Origin: UBA3910 sp964626065
Lineage (GTDB): Bacteria > Bacillota > Limnochordia > Darwinibacteriales > Darwinibacteriaceae
Assembly (NCBI GenBank): GCA_964626065.1
Contig: CAZVDE010000015.1
Location: forward strand, 1 to 41,461
Length of the DNA: 41,461 nucleotides
Direction: 5' to 3'
This document shows positions 41,283-41,461 of the stretch, piece by piece; within the stretch, counting starts at the first letter, position 1; each line of letters starts with the position of its first letter. The translations under genes and the position numbers were made by a program. The notes under the pieces are model-generated. The model made no database searches. It was not told where the DNA came from and saw only the letters and a list, made by a program, of their open reading frames with translations.

Positions 41283-41358
41283 TGGCAGGGGAGACAGGAA
41301 TCGAACCCGCAGCCCTCGGTTTTGGAGACCGATGCTCTGCCAATTGAGCTACTCCCCT
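41283..41358 (-). tRNA. tRNA-Trp (CCA anticodon)
   Basis: 76-nucleotide tRNA on the minus strand. The acceptor stem AGGGGAG pairs with CTCCCCT, the discriminator is G, and CCA is encoded. The anticodon loop reads CTCCAAA with anticodon CCA. The D-arm (GTAGCTCAATTGGCAGAGC) and the T-loop (GGGTTCGATTCC) are standard. Confidence 0.95.
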
Positions 41359-41369
41359 GCGACATCTCT

Positions 41370-41398
41370 ATGATAGCACAGAGACATATGAGGGTCAA
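41370..41398 (-). promoter_or_regulatory. Promoter of tRNA-Trp
   Basis: On the minus strand TTGACC (41393-41398) and TATCAT (41370-41375) are separated by 17 bases. The predicted start is only a few bases from the mature 5' end of the tRNA, as usual for a single tRNA gene. Confidence 0.65.
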
Positions 41399-41461
41399 CT
41401 CTTTTGCGGCAGGAATTGTCCTTAAGCTGTCTAAGTACTAGTGTTGTAATAGATATCATAA

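Noticed and set aside
1..41461. CRISPR arrays, phage genes or insertion sequences
   Set aside because: I saw no regularly spaced repeats, no transposase or integrase motifs and no phage structural genes.

Overview
The window looks like a chromosomal stretch of an anaerobic, endospore-forming Bacillota (Firmicutes). The evidence is a gerA-gerB-gerC germinant-receptor operon with a sigma-G-like promoter, an oxygen-sensitive glycyl-radical pyruvate formate-lyase with its activase, purine-rich Shine-Dalgarno sites, GTG/TTG starts, and a HelD-type RNA polymerase recycling factor. Base composition looks close to balanced and I cannot place the organism further. There is no CRISPR array, phage module, intact insertion sequence or rRNA. 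One tRNA-Trp lies at the right edge.

Layout. (1) 320-5044: a binding-protein-dependent ABC transporter of the Fbp/Afu type (binding protein, fused double permease, ATPase) followed by nanE, an N-acetylmannosamine-6-phosphate epimerase. This neighbour, and a binding protein without the tandem tyrosines of ferric-binding proteins, suggest a phosphorylated (amino)sugar cargo rather than iron. (2) 5045-12281: small single-copy enzymes (PhzF-like, 2H phosphoesterase, AcoX/NAD-kinase-like, nitrilase, GNAT, methyltransferase, deaminase) with at least two decayed genes at the seams: a frameshifted, 3'-truncated GNAT and a nitroreductase stub. (3) 12521-17340: a nitroreductase divergent from pflB and an unusual gene in which the PFL-activating radical-SAM enzyme is fused to a complete Crp/Fnr-type regulator. 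A perfect GTGAT-N4-ATCAC palindrome lies exactly where a class II Crp activator of pflB should bind. (4) 17385-21455: the minus-strand gerABC operon. (5) 22211-31541: a tandem-retropepsin protein, a flavin reductase, several GNATs (one apparently a chimera), membrane proteins, DUF429, a dCMP-deaminase-like protein, a phosphotransferase whose best ribosome site points to an ATC start, and two adjacent Nudix hydrolases. (6) 31644-38111: regulator-led units (TetR-DUF998 and MarR-polyprenol-kinase-like-CDF-like), each with readable operators over a sigma-A promoter, plus MATE and EamA exporters and a histidine phosphatase. (7) 38236-41358: SagB-type nitroreductase, HelD and tRNA-Trp.

The most notable item is the PflA-Crp fusion with its putative operator. 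In one polypeptide it would couple post-translational activation of PFL to transcription of pflB. The second is the transporter-nanE pairing. All functions are read from sequence motifs and remembered family features; no database search was possible.
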